Shown here: in pieces, positions 1 through 9,720 of the stretch
How positions within the stretch are numbered: the first letter of the stretch is position 1
Layout of the letters: each line of letters opens with the position of its first letter
Source: Saccharomycopsis phalli
Lineage: Eukaryota; Ascomycota; Saccharomycetes; Ascoideales; Saccharomycopsidaceae
DNA length: 64,000 nt
NCBI GenBank assembly: GCA_020342235.1
Contig: CP073218.1
Span: 372,001 to 436,000 of the forward strand
Direction of reading: 5' to 3'
Notes under the pieces: model-generated
The model's input: only the letters and a program-made list of their open reading frames with translations
Databases searched by the model: none
Told to the model about the DNA's origin: nothing
Program-made: the position numbers and the translations under genes

Positions 1-185
1 AAGGAATTCACAAAGCTGTCGCCACCATACTTCAAACTATCGCTCCAGCTTCCATCCTTCTCTCGCTTCCATTCAATAACTCTGCCGTCACGAGAAGCAG
101 ACACGATTATATCATCATTATGGCTAATCACATCCTTAATATCCTGATCATGTCCTCGCAATTCTGCCGAAAGTTTGTACTCCAT
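1..185 (-). CDS. DOA1: Doa1/Ufd3 (PLAA) WD40 ubiquitin-binding protein, 5' end only
   Basis: The first 61 codons of a gene that runs off the left edge. The start ATG is at 185-183. The N-terminus (MEYKLSAELRGHDQDIKDV) matches the start of yeast Doa1 closely, including the GHDQD motif that opens the first WD40 blade and the following SASRDGRV strand. Doa1 is a Cdc48 cofactor that binds ubiquitin and takes part in ubiquitin recycling, vesicle sorting and mitochondrial protein quality control; this role is from knowledge of the family, as only the first blade is visible here. It is divergent to the Pet20-like gene, and the two starts are only about 130 bp apart, so they probably share a promoter region. 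Confidence 0.88.
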   Translation of the reverse strand, partial: MEYKLSAELRGHDQDIKDVISHNDDIIVSASRDGRVIEWKREKDGSWSDSLKYGGDSFVNS

Positions 186-316
186 GGTTACCCCATTGGC
201 CTGTTAATGTCAACCTGTTTATCTATGTGTTATGAGCGATGGTTCATAGTTATGTGCACTGTACCGAGTGTGCCATCTCGCAGATCACTGGCTCAACCCA
301 AGAAACACACAACGGT

Positions 317-1520
317 ATGTCACGGACTGGGCTTAAACAATTTATTCGTGGGCTAAATACGAAAGCCGTGGATAAAAGTTTGCCGAGAGTCAAGGATACG
401 TATCATATACCTAAAAAGGGTGTGTATAATGATGATTTTCGCCAAAGCGTACTAACATCCAGTGGTGGAATTGGAAGGATTATTTGCTGGATACAAGCCA
501 TTATTCTTGGGGACAAATTATAATCTGCAGGATGCAGAATTCAGTATAATTGAAGATGATTACAAGCGGCTTATTGAAGATACTTCCAGCGACAAGTTAA
601 TACCCTGGGATGCTTCTGCGGGTGGTCTTTTGTATTCGGAAACCGGGTTCAAAAACGTGCCAAAGGATGTCAAGACTACTCTAAGGTTCTTCAAGACACC
701 TAAAGCCAGTGCCGAAGCAGTAAGGAAGAAATCAAAGTACATTAATTTTAAAGTTCACAACCCTATTGTTGATGAAGTGGCCAACAGCACTAAAACAAGA
801 GCCAAAGTTGAAAAGAGAGGGTACCATAACGACGAATATGTCGAGGAGGTAAACAAGTTTCACTTGGACGAGTTGAATCATGTATTCATCAAGGAGAAAG
901 AATTACAGTTACAGTATGTTATAAACAGCTACAAAGCGCGGTTGAATAAGGAACTTAAGAATAAGTACCACACAGAGTTGCTTACCAAGACCCCGATATA
1001 CTGTTTGCCAAAGTATATTTTTTTCCAGCGCAAATCTATATTAAATGAGCAAATGTTCAAGCGCAAATTATTTAAGATATTCCTAAAAGAGACCAACATA
1101 CTCTTTGAAATGATCATGGGGTTTCGGGAAACGGAGTACAACAAAGGCCGGTTCTTGAAAAGCTATCTACGAAACATTCAGCGACTAGTCAATAATCTCG
1201 TGCCCCAGTTGTACATGTGCGAGAACTTGGTGGGTTTTGGTTTGGTGGATACAATTGTTGCCCAGTCTCCTAAGAAGCAATTTGGTCGTATGTACTGGAT
1301 CAATCCGTTAAAACGATTGAACGTTGTGGTCAAAAAGAAGAACAGCATGAATTACTGGAAGTTCAAGCATTACAATTACTATCCAAGTAATACAAAGGAA
1401 CGCATTATCACTCCCGTGACATTAGTGTGCAAATATTGCAAGGAGTATGATGGTACTGCGAAGAATAATATTAATGAAGTAAACGAGGCCAGCGATAAGG
1501 TTGTATTAGCAAGTAAATAG
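317..1520 (+). CDS. Mitochondrial Pet20-like protein, probably two exons
   Basis: The long open frame (465-1520) has no ATG near its beginning, so an upstream exon is needed. A perfect TACTAAC branch site (450-456) followed by AG (461-462) marks a 3' splice site at 462/463. My preferred model joins 317-419 to 463-1520. This gives a basic, hydroxylated N-terminus (MSRTGLKQFIRGLNTKAVDK) typical of a mitochondrial presequence, and joins LPRVKDTYHIP to the LFAGYKPLFLG motif, which resembles, from memory, the Pet20/Sue1 family of mitochondrial proteins linked to respiratory-chain maintenance. A second model uses a consensus GTATGT at 315 with start ATG 239. The downstream part is lysine-rich, ends with a CKYC pair, and I do not recognise it. 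The protein would be about 386 residues. Confidence 0.6.
420..462 (+). other. Probable spliceosomal intron in the Pet20-like gene
   Basis: Branch site TACTAAC lies at 450-456 and the 3' AG at 461-462. The frame-preserving 5' site that keeps the presequence is GTGTGT at 420, giving an unusually short 43-nt intron. The textbook 5' site GTATGT at 315-320 would instead give a 148-nt intron from 315 to 462, also in frame, with ATG 239. The 3' end is well supported; the 5' end is not settled. Confidence 0.5.
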
Positions 1521-1651
1521 AAATACTAGATTGTCATCTGTTATATTTAATGTATTGCTGGAATACAGTGTGTATATACATTAACCAGTGATCATTTTAC
1601 CCTGTCCGATTATGTAATCAAAAGATATTTCCCCATGGTATTGTTACTGCG

Positions 1652-2557
1652 ATGGAGTACAGTATACATCGTACAAAAATGACACTTAAAGACAGTATTT
1701 CGGAAATCAAAGATTGGGTTTATTCAGAGTTTCAATTGAATTCCGTATCGAAAGTGCAAGGGAACGATTCTGCTGTGATTTCTTTGGAGAATAAGCTGCA
1801 ATTTGTTATTAATGTAGCAGGCGATATTTTTGTGATAAATTTGTTGAATAATACCAATACGATTGTTAAGACCTCCCAGATTAAAAATGATGATAAGTTT
1901 ATAAATCAATTCATAGAATCCTTTGCGTCTTGTATTGGTGGCCAAGTGGATGATAAGAAACAGGAAAATACTCAAAAATCAAGCACCAGTCGACCCAGAC
2001 CGATGAGGGAAGGCCGCGATTCAGACTCGTATCAGCAAAAGAAGACAGACGACCCCATCACGGATTTTCATCCGAAATCTGGCCCTGAAATAGGTAATTA
2101 TCAGGGTTCTGGAAATCTTGATACGCCTCCGGGATTTGAAGACGAACATCAAATATTGAGCGGCAGCAACCGCATTAACCCCACAAATCCACTTCCATCA
2201 ATCGGTGATAACGATTTGAATCCACTTGGTGTAGGGAAGAATCCAAACTTGACTCCCTTTATCGATCCATTAAGAGCTCCTAGTAACTCTGGCGGTATGT
2301 TCCCTACTGCTAATGATCCTATATTTGGTCGTAACAGTAACAACGGTGGCTTTGACTTAAGACGTCCTCCAGGATCTCGCTGGGATGATCCATTATCAGG
2401 TGATTCCAATGATATGGATTTAATCGGCCAGGGGTTGCCTGGAAATGGTAACTTTGGAAGAAGAAATACGCCAGGAGCCGGTAATGGGAGTTTTGGAGGC
2501 TCCGGAGGTCTTGGAGGTTTTGGAAATTTTCCTGGATTCGGAGGCCCGGGGTTTTGA
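1652..2557 (+). CDS. FUB1: PI31-type proteasome regulator Fub1
   Basis: A 301-residue protein. The C-terminal third carries the PI31 signature: PSIGDNDLNPLG, then GGMFPTANDPIFG, then RPPGSRWDDP, followed by a glycine/phenylalanine-rich tail. The N-terminal about 100 residues are a compact domain of the PI31 N-domain type, joined by a polar linker. PI31/Fub1 binds and inhibits the 20S proteasome and acts in its assembly; in yeast it was found through chromatin boundary effects. ATG 1652 is the first in frame; a second ATG nine codons later (MTLKDS) is also possible. It lies 131 bp downstream of the Pet20-like gene on the same strand, and the next gene follows after only 76 bp. Confidence 0.85.
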   Translation: MEYSIHRTKMTLKDSISEIKDWVYSEFQLNSVSKVQGNDSAVISLENKLQFVINVAGDIFVINLLNNTNTIVKTSQIKNDDKFINQFIESFASCIGGQVDDKKQENTQKSSTSRPRPMREGRDSDSYQQKKTDDPITDFHPKSGPEIGNYQGSGNLDTPPGFEDEHQILSGSNRINPTNPLPSIGDNDLNPLGVGKNPNLTPFIDPLRAPSNSGGMFPTANDPIFGRNSNNGGFDLRRPPGSRWDDPLSGDSNDMDLIGQGLPGNGNFGRRNTPGAGNGSFGGSGGLGGFGNFPGFGGPGF

Positions 2558-2633
2558 GGGTTTCGGGTATGATTTTGTGTTTGTGGCTTTATTATAATTT
2601 CATTTTGAGTTTGTAATTTACTAAACAGCTACA

Positions 2634-3515
2634 ATGTATAGACGAGAATATTCGGAAAATCATACTGAATATGCTGATGAAAATATGGGCTATTTATCCT
2701 TTTTGAAACCCCACGATACATGTTTTGACAAACAGTATTTGAACATCCCGAGAGTCCGTGACATTAATGTGAACCAACGGTTTGGAAATATCATGAAGCA
2801 AAATGCGGTGCCTGAAACTGTTGATTCAGAAGCTACTCTTTCCGATGGTGGTAAAGAAGAAGACATATGCCATGATACATACCAGAGAAGTCATGAATTT
2901 AACAGCGAGCTTCCTACTTCTACTGCTTCTCTTTCCATCGACTATAACAGGCACTTATTTTCTGCCATGTACGGTGTTAATAGTGCGGATGAATTAGTGG
3001 TTTATAAGAAATCATCCAGTGCTGCACCTTCATCTACTAAGCCTGATTTAAAATGCTATAATGACTACGTGACTGTTAATATTAAGCCTCAGGGACCTAA
3101 AAAATTGGCTCCCAACGGTACGCCTTTAGATTTGAGTTGCGTTAAAATGCAAAAAGATTTTTTAGCGCAGCCATTTTATAATGAGGTCTCCGAATCACAG
3201 GAAGAGGAAAAGTTGATTTCCATATTAAACTATGAGCTGAAAACTTTAGAGTGCGATAACCAGACTGCCAGTCTCACTTGGTTGCAGTATTTAAAATCTC
3301 TCTTTTCATCAATTAAGTATCAAGACAAGTATCCGTGGGTTAAAATTTTGCATCCTGAAGTATTCGCATTGAAGAAACCTAAAGCCAAGGATGAACACAT
3401 TCTTAGTTTAAACAACACAGATATGCTACCAATCGAAATTGACTCTTCGCCGGTGGAAGATTTAACACAATACGATTCCATTAGCAGAATACAGCACGCC
3501 TACATAGTTAGATAA
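2634..3515 (+). CDS. Protein of unknown function, 293 residues
   Basis: I do not recognise this protein. It has no signal peptide, transmembrane segment or zinc motif. The first third is polar and acidic, the middle is serine-rich (around SSSAAPSS), and the last 110 residues look the most folded: a leucine-rich helical stretch (LISILNYELKTLE), a WLQYLKSLFSSIKYQDKYPW segment and an acidic C-terminus ending AYIVR. ATG 2634 has an A-rich context. The stop codon is 14 bp from that of the convergent ARP10 gene, so the 3' ends must overlap or nearly so. Size, codon use and an unbroken frame support a real gene; it may be confined to related yeasts. Confidence 0.7.
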   Translation: MYRREYSENHTEYADENMGYLSFLKPHDTCFDKQYLNIPRVRDINVNQRFGNIMKQNAVPETVDSEATLSDGGKEEDICHDTYQRSHEFNSELPTSTASLSIDYNRHLFSAMYGVNSADELVVYKKSSSAAPSSTKPDLKCYNDYVTVNIKPQGPKKLAPNGTPLDLSCVKMQKDFLAQPFYNEVSESQEEEKLISILNYELKTLECDNQTASLTWLQYLKSLFSSIKYQDKYPWVKILHPEVFALKKPKAKDEHILSLNNTDMLPIEIDSSPVEDLTQYDSISRIQHAYIVR

Positions 3516-3529
3516 AATAGTAACATGAA

Positions 3530-4738
3530 TTAACTACCATATAACTGGTCGATCCAATCTGTTAGTACCTTATCGTTTTTAATAAACTCGTCTCTTTGAA
3601 TTTCATTGGCTGGCGACTTCAGGTTTATCAACCTCGTAGAACTATATATGCTGGCACCAGTCCACGAGCCTAAAGAAATAACTGACCTGAAAGTTAGCGG
3701 GCCACTATATTTCTTACGGACTTCGTTAAGAATATGGGTCTTTAAGCCGTGCATCTCTGACAATGGACCAGTAAATATAATATTATTGGCCAACTGCTTC
3801 CGTAAATCAATTGGCAAACATGAAACGGTATCCAAAATTAGCAGTACTACCGAGGCATCATCCTCGTCACTATCACTATCATCAGATAGTATCACTCTTG
3901 AAATAACTTCATTAACCTCCTTTGGAATTTTTACTCCATTCACGTCAAGCCTCAGATGATGGGGTTCCATCGATACCTGGTGAATAAGTTGCTGAATGAA
4001 TTGAAACACAAACAACTTGTCAGAGAAATCTATATCACTCAATTCCCCTTTATGTGCAAGAAGGAATCTTAGTATTTCGTAATGTAAGCTCTTTCCGCTT
4101 GCCCTCGTCGATGTTTTTGAAAACTCGAATAAGCATTTTAAATCGAAAACGGGTGATACAGTGACAAATTCCCATCCTAAATCAATGACAACAGCACCAT
4201 CTGTACCAGCAGAAACTGCAGCTGCCAAACAATTGGGGATGAACACCACGCTCTTGGCAAAATTATCACGTAAGAGAGAATCACAGATGTATTCTTGTAT
4301 GTGTTTAGGACAGTACATAGGAAGAGGGATTACTACTTTGCACCTTTCTGGGTCCACTAAAAGATCTTGCGTGTAAAGTTGTTTGATAATTCTCAGTAAG
4401 AGCTTGTGAGTACGGGTATGAGATTCGACTGTTTGCTGAAGGAACTTGTCAAAGTTGAAGAGCCAACGGAAACAAACATGATCCTCAGTATAAAATTCCG
4501 AAATTTCTGTCCAAAGAGGATCCTCTTTAAAAGAGGAAATCAACTCCAACTCAACAGTGGCATGTGTGTGGTTAAATGGAATCAATAATTCGCTTGTGTT
4601 AGACTTAATTATCCTATAATTAAATCGTGGGTCATCAACTTGAATGGTGATTAAAGGATTAGCATCGCCTGAAAATCCGGCCTTGATAATTCTTGAATCT
4701 ATCTCTAGAATAATCGGAAAATACCGAGACTCAATCAT
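3530..4738 (-). CDS. ARP10: Actin-related protein Arp10 (dynactin pointed-end subunit)
   Basis: 402 residues starting at ATG 4738 (MIESRYFPIILEID). The N-terminus has the divergent actin phosphate-1 strand (ILEIDSRIIKAGFSGD). Later come an actin-like second phosphate loop (VVIDLGWEFVTVSPVF) and the FTGPLSEMHGL segment of subdomain 3/4. Nucleotide-contact residues are only partly kept, as is usual for Arp10/Arp11. Family knowledge: Arp10 caps the pointed end of the Arp1 filament in dynactin and is needed for dynein-driven nuclear movement. An acidic loop (DDSDSDEDD) interrupts the C-terminal half. The S. cerevisiae protein is shorter (284 residues), so this copy is nearer the full-length Arp11 type. 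Confidence 0.75.
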   Translation of the reverse strand: MIESRYFPIILEIDSRIIKAGFSGDANPLITIQVDDPRFNYRIIKSNTSELLIPFNHTHATVELELISSFKEDPLWTEISEFYTEDHVCFRWLFNFDKFLQQTVESHTRTHKLLLRIIKQLYTQDLLVDPERCKVVIPLPMYCPKHIQEYICDSLLRDNFAKSVVFIPNCLAAAVSAGTDGAVVIDLGWEFVTVSPVFDLKCLFEFSKTSTRASGKSLHYEILRFLLAHKGELSDIDFSDKLFVFQFIQQLIHQVSMEPHHLRLDVNGVKIPKEVNEVISRVILSDDSDSDEDDASVVLLILDTVSCLPIDLRKQLANNIIFTGPLSEMHGLKTHILNEVRKKYSGPLTFRSVISLGSWTGASIYSSTRLINLKSPANEIQRDEFIKNDKVLTDWIDQLYGS

Positions 4739-5222
4739 CTATTAAGACCTATCTTTCAGATGTGAGAAGCCCTACATGATACGGGCTCATGTGCAAATAT
4801 TAATACCTATACTGAAAAATGGCAATTTAGGAATATTTACATAGTCAATTAATTTTTCGGCAAAGTATATATTTTAAATCGGTATTATTTAAAGTACATC
4901 ATAGTGTTTGTGCGCTGGTATCCCTTGTATACTGGCTAACTGAAGAGAAGTACTCTCAGAAAATGAATAGAAATACAACGAAGCCATCAAATAAACTGAG
5001 AGATTCTGCTTTTTGACTCCTTTCTACGGAGAGAACGAGCATCCTTTCTCGAATATAAATATTCAGACTTTTCCTGAATAGTCAAGCGAAAATATTTCGG
5101 CTATGTTACCAAAACATATCCTAGTTACTGTATGACAAGTCACAATACTTATACCCGGTGACAGATTCACTATGAATTACATATAACTATACAATGCCAC
5201 TTTGCGAAGATATAAAAGATCC
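4739..5222. other. Intergenic, no gene seen
   Basis: This 484-bp AT-rich spacer lies between the start of ARP10 and the stop of the zinc-cluster gene, both on the minus strand. It must hold the ARP10 promoter and the zinc-cluster 3' UTR. I see AT-rich tracts and no open frame, RNA gene or repeat. Confidence 0.6.
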
Positions 5223-8200
5223 TTAGCTCATCTCTTCAGCTTCGGACATTTCATGTAAATGAAACTCAGGTGTGGCAAACTCTTTCATCAAACTATTCAA
5301 AAAGTACTCAATCTCGTTAGTTTCAAAATACAAGAAACTATTGAAATTAGGCAAAATAATATTCTGACCGCTACCAGTTCCAAATCTTTTTAGTTTAATG
5401 TTGGTGATCTCAAACAAGTCACCAATATCCAAGTTTTTATCAGATTCAAAAATATCATCCACACTATTCAATCTCAACCCAGCCAAACTACTCTGCAATA
5501 AATTCATAACAGTAACAGACTCACAGCAGAATATAGTTCGTGATTTGAAAGCATGCTTTTTCAAATTGTTATACAACTCCAAACTCCGGCCAGACAACTG
5601 ATTCTTCAAAGGCTCATTTTCAAAATTATTTGCCACATTGTACAACTTCACAATCATACCAGCAGACAGAATTGACCGATTAAACATTTCAAACAACAAC
5701 TTTGCCTTATTTCGCGTTTCCTCTATCTTTGGGTTGAACTGATTCTGTTGAATATAGTCTTGCAATAGCTTGATGGTGTGAATAGTTCTAACCGCAGTAC
5801 CATGCTGAAACAAGAAAAAAGATAGTAAAATAGGTTCAACAATATATTTGATTAAGTTTTTGTACTGGCTCCAGAAGAACTTTCTGTAATGTCTCACGCA
5901 AATTATTTTCTTGAAACTCTTGATAAAATCAACAATCAAGATTTCAATACTGTTAAATATCTTCTTGAATATTGGCAAATAAGCATTCAACCGTTCAAAG
6001 CATATCTTTTTATCAAAGTGAACATATAAGTTATAGTAAAGGGAGAATTGCATACTGCTGCACAAAAAATGGTACATCAAAGAAGTCACCACCTCGAATG
6101 TTTTGTTTGTGCTTTTATTATCAATATCAGAATATTCGTCATTTTGCTTCGCTGTGAAAAACATTCGGTCCTCAAAATAGATCGGATACTTAAGTTGAAA
6201 CTCATCAATGAATTCAAAAATCTCGTGTATTTTATAATCATTGTGAAATTCCAAGAAATTATCAACCGACCTAATAATAGACAAGTAGTCCTTCAACTTG
6301 ACTTCACTCAGTTTATTGCTTAGCTTCCTATTTAAATTTGAGATAGGCCTGAGCAAGAATTCATGAAGTTTGTTCCGTTTTACAATCATATTAACCCGCA
6401 TTTTTTCGTCTGCTGCCTCAATACCTTCAAATCCTTCAGAGTCTTTAACGATCTGCTTTAATTTACTCTGACGAATCTCGTTGCTGAACTCTGGTTGTTT
6501 TCCAATCAATAGTGATACAGTCTCATCAAAAGTTAACAAATCCAAGAATGTAAGTTGTAAATCTCTTACCTGACTCACAATCTTCTGTACCTCTTCCGAA
6601 CGGCTCGACGTGATACTCAAGTCTAAGCATTCTGATGTATCCCGGTCCAACTTCAAGATTTCAGCAAAGCGTACCAAATTTGTAAATGTTGTATGAACAT
6701 CACCCAAAACATTCTGCATGTTCAAAAGGCACGAATCCGGCAAACCTTTGAGAGTATTACTGCAAGTACTAACTATAGGTGATTCTTGGCAAATTAGAGA
6801 TTTCATTTCCTCGTTGTCAACCCCGTCTGCTAATTTTTCTAAATCAGAAACCAATTTCGAGTAACTACTGTTACTTGTTAACTTAGTCTCCTTGGACTCC
6901 CCACTAAACTGAGAATCAGGCGAGTTTTTGTCGGGAGAACAGTTGGAGGAACTATCAGGCTTATCACCCACCTCATTAAAAAACCATGACAGGTGCTTCA
7001 ATTGGTCTTCCATATATATTGTATTATGAAGCAACAAGACTCCTAGCTGCATTTTAGAAATCCCAAACTGAAGGCAATTGAAATTTTGATACAACGTATC
7101 AAATCTGTAATTGTATGAGAAGCATCTCTTCGCTAAGGTAATAAAAAGATTCGACTGAATGTCATAATCCACTAAGTAAATTTCCCCGGCTACTAGTGCC
7201 CGAGGATCGAATTGGGACTCGTAAAACCGTTCTCTAATCATGTCAATGGTGGACAAATAAGAGATCTTCAACAATACAAGAATTATTCCAACCAAATCCA
7301 AGGCATGGCCTATTGAGCCATCTATTTCATACTGAGCAACATTATCCACCAACCCAGTATCGTATAGTAGACTATCGACCTGAGATAAGTACAGAAATAT
7401 CGAATTCTTGTTTAGAAAGGGAAATAACCGGAAGACGCCCTTAAAAAGTCTGGCCATAAGCAAAAATGAGATTCGTCTGTCTGGATAAGCTGAACGAATA
7501 TCCCTAATTAGGCACTTCACGTAACTATCTTTATATTGACTGTAGCGCGCATCTTTGCTGGTAATGACCGTCATGGATTCGCTGTCGAATATCAAATACG
7601 AATCAGGTGAAATCAAAATTGGTTCGACGATTTCTTCTGTAAGATTGTAAGCAGCAATCATGCTGGTAGTGAGAATTTTCAAAGCAGGAAAGTCAAGATT
7701 CAACTTAACTTTTGGCGAAAATAAATTCAATAAGTCTTCTTCGTGCAAGCTATATGGTGACTCTGCATTTTCAATTATTGGTCCAATAACTTTTCTATAT
7801 TCGCCAAGAAAACTTAAACAAGAGGAAGCGCTGATGGAACAAGCTGAATTAATATAAAAGTCGTGATGAAATGCTGACCATATCAGACCGATACTCAAAA
7901 AAATATGAATCAGGGCTCCTTCGTAGATGAAGTTGAAGTTCTTAAAATCGCTATTTTTGAATTTAGTAGAAGTTTTTAAGTTGATTTTAGTTTCTCCTTC
8001 TTCGTAACTGAAGTTGTTACTTAAAGAAATTGGGACTGTGTATAATAATTGTGACTTATCAATATCCTCACCTAAATGACTTTGAATTGTTTTCCAGAAG
8101 TTGTCCAACATGGCATAGTCATGAAAGCCGAAATCATTAAATTTCTGATTGATAAGGTTTCTCGGCACTCCAGAGGTGGATCCTTTTCTAACAGTTTGCT

Positions 8201-9239
8201 GATTCTCGACGGATAATGTTACATTAGATAAGTTAGACAAGTTTCCCGTGGCACTCCCGTGGTTAAGGGAATTTTGAAGACTTCCTGGGTTATCCATAGG
8301 TACTTGGCTGATTCTATTATGCGGGCCCTTATTGGCTTCCTTGGTTTCATCAGTCCTTATCGCGTTGATTCTGTGAAGATTCTCGTTATTTAATATGTTT
8401 TCTCCGCTGAGATTTCCTCGGTTCAATACGCCTGTCCCATTGTAATTCCCACTGATACCATTGAACTCGTTCCTAGGTGACACGATATCCTTTTCGTTTA
8501 TAAATTCTCCCTTGTCAAAATCTTTTTCACTCATATTAAGTAATGTGCCTAGATCATTTCTTCGATCCTTCTGAGGCCGGGTGGGCGATGTTTGAGGGAA
8601 TACGTACAATCCAATCTGTTTGGTGCTGTCTGGTGGATAATTGGTCTTATTAATAGGGGTATGAGAAACAGCCATCTCGGAATTCAGAGGATTTGAAGGA
8701 GAATCAAGTCTTTCCAATGCCAGTACGTCATTCAAATTGGAATTCTGCGGCGTAGAAAGTCGTTCTTGTTTGGCAAGCTGGGTAATGGACAACAGTGCTT
8801 GTAAGCTGCGGATCCGTTCTTTCAACATGTCAAGCTCTTCGTAGACAACTTTATTATCCCTTTCTGATACTTCTGGAGAGTCTAAGTTGGCCAGAGCCTG
8901 ATAATTGGCGGCCATGGCGAATTCCCGCGAGACCGGCTTTAACGGTATGTTACTGATCTTGATCTCCAGTTGGGGCTTCTTTGGAGTATCGGAAAACTTT
9001 AAATTAGCATATTGATCTCCCTCCATGTCGCTGCTTCTTCCGATTGACACTTTTCCTGGGGAAAATACCCAGGTTGGTTTCTCGTAACTGCAAAGGTGTA
9101 CAAGGTTGGACTTTACACATCTGGTACAGTACGGGCGCTTTCGGTCACACTTGCTCTTCCTCTTCCGGCAGACAAAGCAAGAAACAGGCAATCTTTGCCT
9201 TTTCATAGGAGGCTCCTTTATCACTTGTGGATTGGACAT
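5223..9239 (-). CDS. Very large Zn2Cys6 fungal transcription factor
   Basis: 1338 residues from ATG 9239. The DNA-binding zinc cluster is at residues 21-50, with cysteines at 21, 24, 31, 38, 41 and 50 (spacing 2-6-6-2-8) and the KRKSKCDRKRP core. It is followed by the linker SYEKPTW and a predicted coiled coil at about 132-157, which suggests a dimer. Residues 160-370 are asparagine/serine-rich and disordered. The remaining about 950 residues are a helical regulatory region like the fungal middle homology region. The finger resembles the Hap1-like group most, but I cannot assign the regulon. An inverted repeat and several CGG triplets lie just upstream of the start and could be self-binding sites. 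Confidence 0.85.
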   Translation of the reverse strand: MSNPQVIKEPPMKRQRLPVSCFVCRKRKSKCDRKRPYCTRCVKSNLVHLCSYEKPTWVFSPGKVSIGRSSDMEGDQYANLKFSDTPKKPQLEIKISNIPLKPVSREFAMAANYQALANLDSPEVSERDNKVVYEELDMLKERIRSLQALLSITQLAKQERLSTPQNSNLNDVLALERLDSPSNPLNSEMAVSHTPINKTNYPPDSTKQIGLYVFPQTSPTRPQKDRRNDLGTLLNMSEKDFDKGEFINEKDIVSPRNEFNGISGNYNGTGVLNRGNLSGENILNNENLHRINAIRTDETKEANKGPHNRISQVPMDNPGSLQNSLNHGSATGNLSNLSNVTLSVENQQTVRKGSTSGVPRNLINQKFNDFGFHDYAMLDNFWKTIQSHLGEDIDKSQLLYTVPISLSNNFSYEEGETKINLKTSTKFKNSDFKNFNFIYEGALIHIFLSIGLIWSAFHHDFYINSACSISASSCLSFLGEYRKVIGPIIENAESPYSLHEEDLLNLFSPKVKLNLDFPALKILTTSMIAAYNLTEEIVEPILISPDSYLIFDSESMTVITSKDARYSQYKDSYVKCLIRDIRSAYPDRRISFLLMARLFKGVFRLFPFLNKNSIFLYLSQVDSLLYDTGLVDNVAQYEIDGSIGHALDLVGIILVLLKISYLSTIDMIRERFYESQFDPRALVAGEIYLVDYDIQSNLFITLAKRCFSYNYRFDTLYQNFNCLQFGISKMQLGVLLLHNTIYMEDQLKHLSWFFNEVGDKPDSSSNCSPDKNSPDSQFSGESKETKLTSNSSYSKLVSDLEKLADGVDNEEMKSLICQESPIVSTCSNTLKGLPDSCLLNMQNVLGDVHTTFTNLVRFAEILKLDRDTSECLDLSITSSRSEEVQKIVSQVRDLQLTFLDLLTFDETVSLLIGKQPEFSNEIRQSKLKQIVKDSEGFEGIEAADEKMRVNMIVKRNKLHEFLLRPISNLNRKLSNKLSEVKLKDYLSIIRSVDNFLEFHNDYKIHEIFEFIDEFQLKYPIYFEDRMFFTAKQNDEYSDIDNKSTNKTFEVVTSLMYHFLCSSMQFSLYYNLYVHFDKKICFERLNAYLPIFKKIFNSIEILIVDFIKSFKKIICVRHYRKFFWSQYKNLIKYIVEPILLSFFLFQHGTAVRTIHTIKLLQDYIQQNQFNPKIEETRNKAKLLFEMFNRSILSAGMIVKLYNVANNFENEPLKNQLSGRSLELYNNLKKHAFKSRTIFCCESVTVMNLLQSSLAGLRLNSVDDIFESDKNLDIGDLFEITNIKLKRFGTGSGQNIILPNFNSFLYFETNEIEYFLNSLMKEFATPEFHLHEMSEAEEMS

Positions 9240-9720
9240 GGCGACTTGTTCAACATTAGCGGACCGATTTTTCGGAGAGGATGTCCATCTATGTCGGACA
9301 TCCTTACATCCATGTGATCGTCCGTAACAAGGTATGAAGTTTAATTGTGGAGTAACTTATCTTGCGGATGACAGTGTTTTTCTACTCCCCCTTACTAATC
9401 ATCCCTTGGCTGATGCTTTTTTTATTCGATGTTTGGCCCAACCCCACCTCTGTGTATTAACGGACATGACAGGCTGAAGCTAAGCAGTATACTTGCTACA
9501 TAGCAATGTGTTGATCAAGCTATCATCAAACCAAAGAATGCACCTTAAATTAATGCTCGCGTCCTATCCCGCTGCTACTCTTGTCCAAAGGGGATGACGT
9601 TGAATCCGCAAGAGCGGAGGGCAACATGTCATGCGTGTAGTGCGCCGTGCAACAGGTGGTGGCATGACATTTTTTGTTGAGCCATCATTCGTTATTTTAC
9701 CAAATTCATACACCCCTACC
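9240..9720. promoter_or_regulatory. Divergent promoter region, zinc-cluster gene and SCT1/GPT2
   Basis: About 480 bp separate the two divergent starts. Besides the inverted repeat it holds an AGGGG stress-element core near 9590 and several CGG triplets. In-frame ATGs at 9631 and 9664 precede the chosen acyltransferase start at 9721; the peptide they would add (MRVVRRATGGGM and onward) is not typical of the family. Confidence 0.55.
9278..9304. repeat. Perfect 9-bp inverted repeat upstream of the zinc-cluster gene
   Basis: The arms AGGATGTCC (9278-9286) and GGACATCCT (9296-9304) flank a 9-nt spacer. The element is 39-65 bp upstream of the zinc-cluster ATG. CGG triplets occur at about 9260, 9273 and 9295, the half-site type used by zinc-cluster proteins. 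A role as operator is inference. Confidence 0.6.
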
